From assembly GCA_031266235.1 (NCBI GenBank), contig JAISBJ010000050.1, positions 1 through 7,004 on the forward strand: DNA of 7,004 nucleotides, read 5' to 3'. Shown in pieces: positions 6,520 through 7,004 of this stretch. The notes beneath the pieces were generated by a model, which was given only the letters and a program-made list of their open reading frames with translations, made no database searches and had not been told where the DNA came from. Position numbers and translations under genes: made by a program. The stretch's first letter is position 1. Every line of letters starts with the position of its first letter. Origin of the DNA: Puniceicoccales bacterium. GTDB taxonomy: Bacteria > Verrucomicrobiota > Verrucomicrobiia > Opitutales > LL51.

Positions 6520-6528
6520 TAATATTTA
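6520..6528. promoter_or_regulatory. Possible bidirectional promoter core between ogt and the AlkD-like gene (overlapping -10 boxes)
   Basis: On the plus strand TTGCAT (6497-6502) is 17 bases from TAATAT (6520-6525). On the minus strand TTGCAT (6551-6546) is 17 bases from TAAATA (6528-6523). The two -10 candidates overlap, and each -35 candidate overlaps the opposite gene's start, because both genes begin ATGCAA. The -35 boxes match the consensus at only 3 of 6 positions, so this rests on symmetry and the small intergenic space. Confidence 0.4.
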
Positions 6529-6545
6529 TGCGATGGTAAGAATTT

Positions 6546-7004
6546 ATGCAATTGGAAATTAAAAGGCAACTACGGTCGCTCGCCGACCCGAACTATCAAA
6601 AATTTTCACAAAAATTAAACCCCGATGCCAAAAATATTTTAGGGGTACGGGTAGTTGATTTACGAAAAATAGCTAAACAAATTGTAAAATCGGACTGGAA
6701 AATTTACATCGACGCAGCTACGGACGATTCTTTCGAGGAAATTTTGCTCCAAGGACTTGTGATTGGCTATGCCCGCGTTTCCATTGAAAAACGTTTACAA
6801 TTAATTGAAGATTTTGTTCCAAAAATTGACAATTGGGGTATTTGCGATACTTTTTGCGGGACGATAAAAATTGCGGCCACAGATAAGATTATTGTTTGGG
6901 GTTTTTTGCAAAAATTTTACCAAGACAGTCGACCTTTCCATCTGCGCTTTGCCATCGTCATGCTTTTCAAATTCATCGGCGAAGAATATATTGATGAAAT
7001 TTTT
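6546..7004 (+). CDS. AlkD-like DNA alkylation repair protein (HEAT-like repeats; C-terminus beyond window)
   Basis: The visible 153 residues match the AlkD-type DNA alkylation repair family: all-helical HEAT-like proteins that bind damaged duplex DNA, with characterised members excising N3- and N7-alkylated purines as glycosylases. Landmarks are YQKFSQKL (17-24), GVRVVDLRKIAKQI (33-46), the conserved KIDNWGICDTFC (93-104) and the later LRFAIVMLFKFI with EEYID (133-150). The family is usually about 210-240 residues, so roughly the last third is missing. ATG 6546 is the start; GGTAAG lies five bases upstream as a weak ribosome binding site. The divergent neighbour is ogt, also an alkylation-damage gene, which supports the assignment. 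Whether it is a true AlkD or a related subgroup cannot be told from this part. Confidence 0.85.
   Translation, partial: MQLEIKRQLRSLADPNYQKFSQKLNPDAKNILGVRVVDLRKIAKQIVKSDWKIYIDAATDDSFEEILLQGLVIGYARVSIEKRLQLIEDFVPKIDNWGICDTFCGTIKIAATDKIIVWGFLQKFYQDSRPFHLRFAIVMLFKFIGEEYIDEIF

Overview
The window most likely comes from a Gram-negative bacterium with a type III secretion system (T3SS). The evidence is an inner-membrane export gate gene (sctV) preceded by its small TPR partner (sctY), a separate AccD subunit of acetyl-CoA carboxylase, a lipoprotein signal, and two NamZ/DUF1343 peptidoglycan-hexosaminidase paralogs. A host-associated member of the PVC group (Verrucomicrobiota or relatives) would fit this mix, but that is an inference and no marker here settles it. 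By eye the left third is richer in GC and the right end is AT-rich.

Layout. 1-1087 (minus strand): sctY and sctV, overlapping by four bases (GTGA); sctV runs off the left edge. 1088-1332: divergent intergenic region with two perfect 12-bp palindromes. 1333-2178 (plus): accD, with a largely lost zinc ribbon. 2179-2507: no intact gene; it holds a second copy of the last ~105 bp of accD and then a likely promoter. 2508-5637 (plus): two overlapping NamZ-family genes. The first encodes a predicted lipoprotein. The second encodes a predicted secreted protein whose NamZ domain is interrupted by a long insertion carrying 48-residue tandem repeats. 5709-5784: tRNA-Lys(CUU). 5785-6010: intergenic, with a decayed copy of the tRNA locus and shorter direct repeats. 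6011-6502 (minus) and 6546-7004 (plus): ogt and an AlkD-like gene, divergently arranged across only 43 bp.

How the parts fit. SctY and SctV belong to the export apparatus that loads early substrates in Ysc-type injectisomes. The two NamZ proteins would act on peptidoglycan outside the cytoplasm, but both have replaced residues in family motifs, so they may be altered hydrolases or muropeptide-binding proteins. Ogt and the AlkD-like protein both deal with alkylated DNA and probably share a promoter region. No CRISPR array, insertion sequence or complete new system is visible. The most unusual items are the AccD zinc-ribbon loss with the duplicated 3' end, the divergent NamZ pair with its repeat insertion, and the tRNA-Lys relic.
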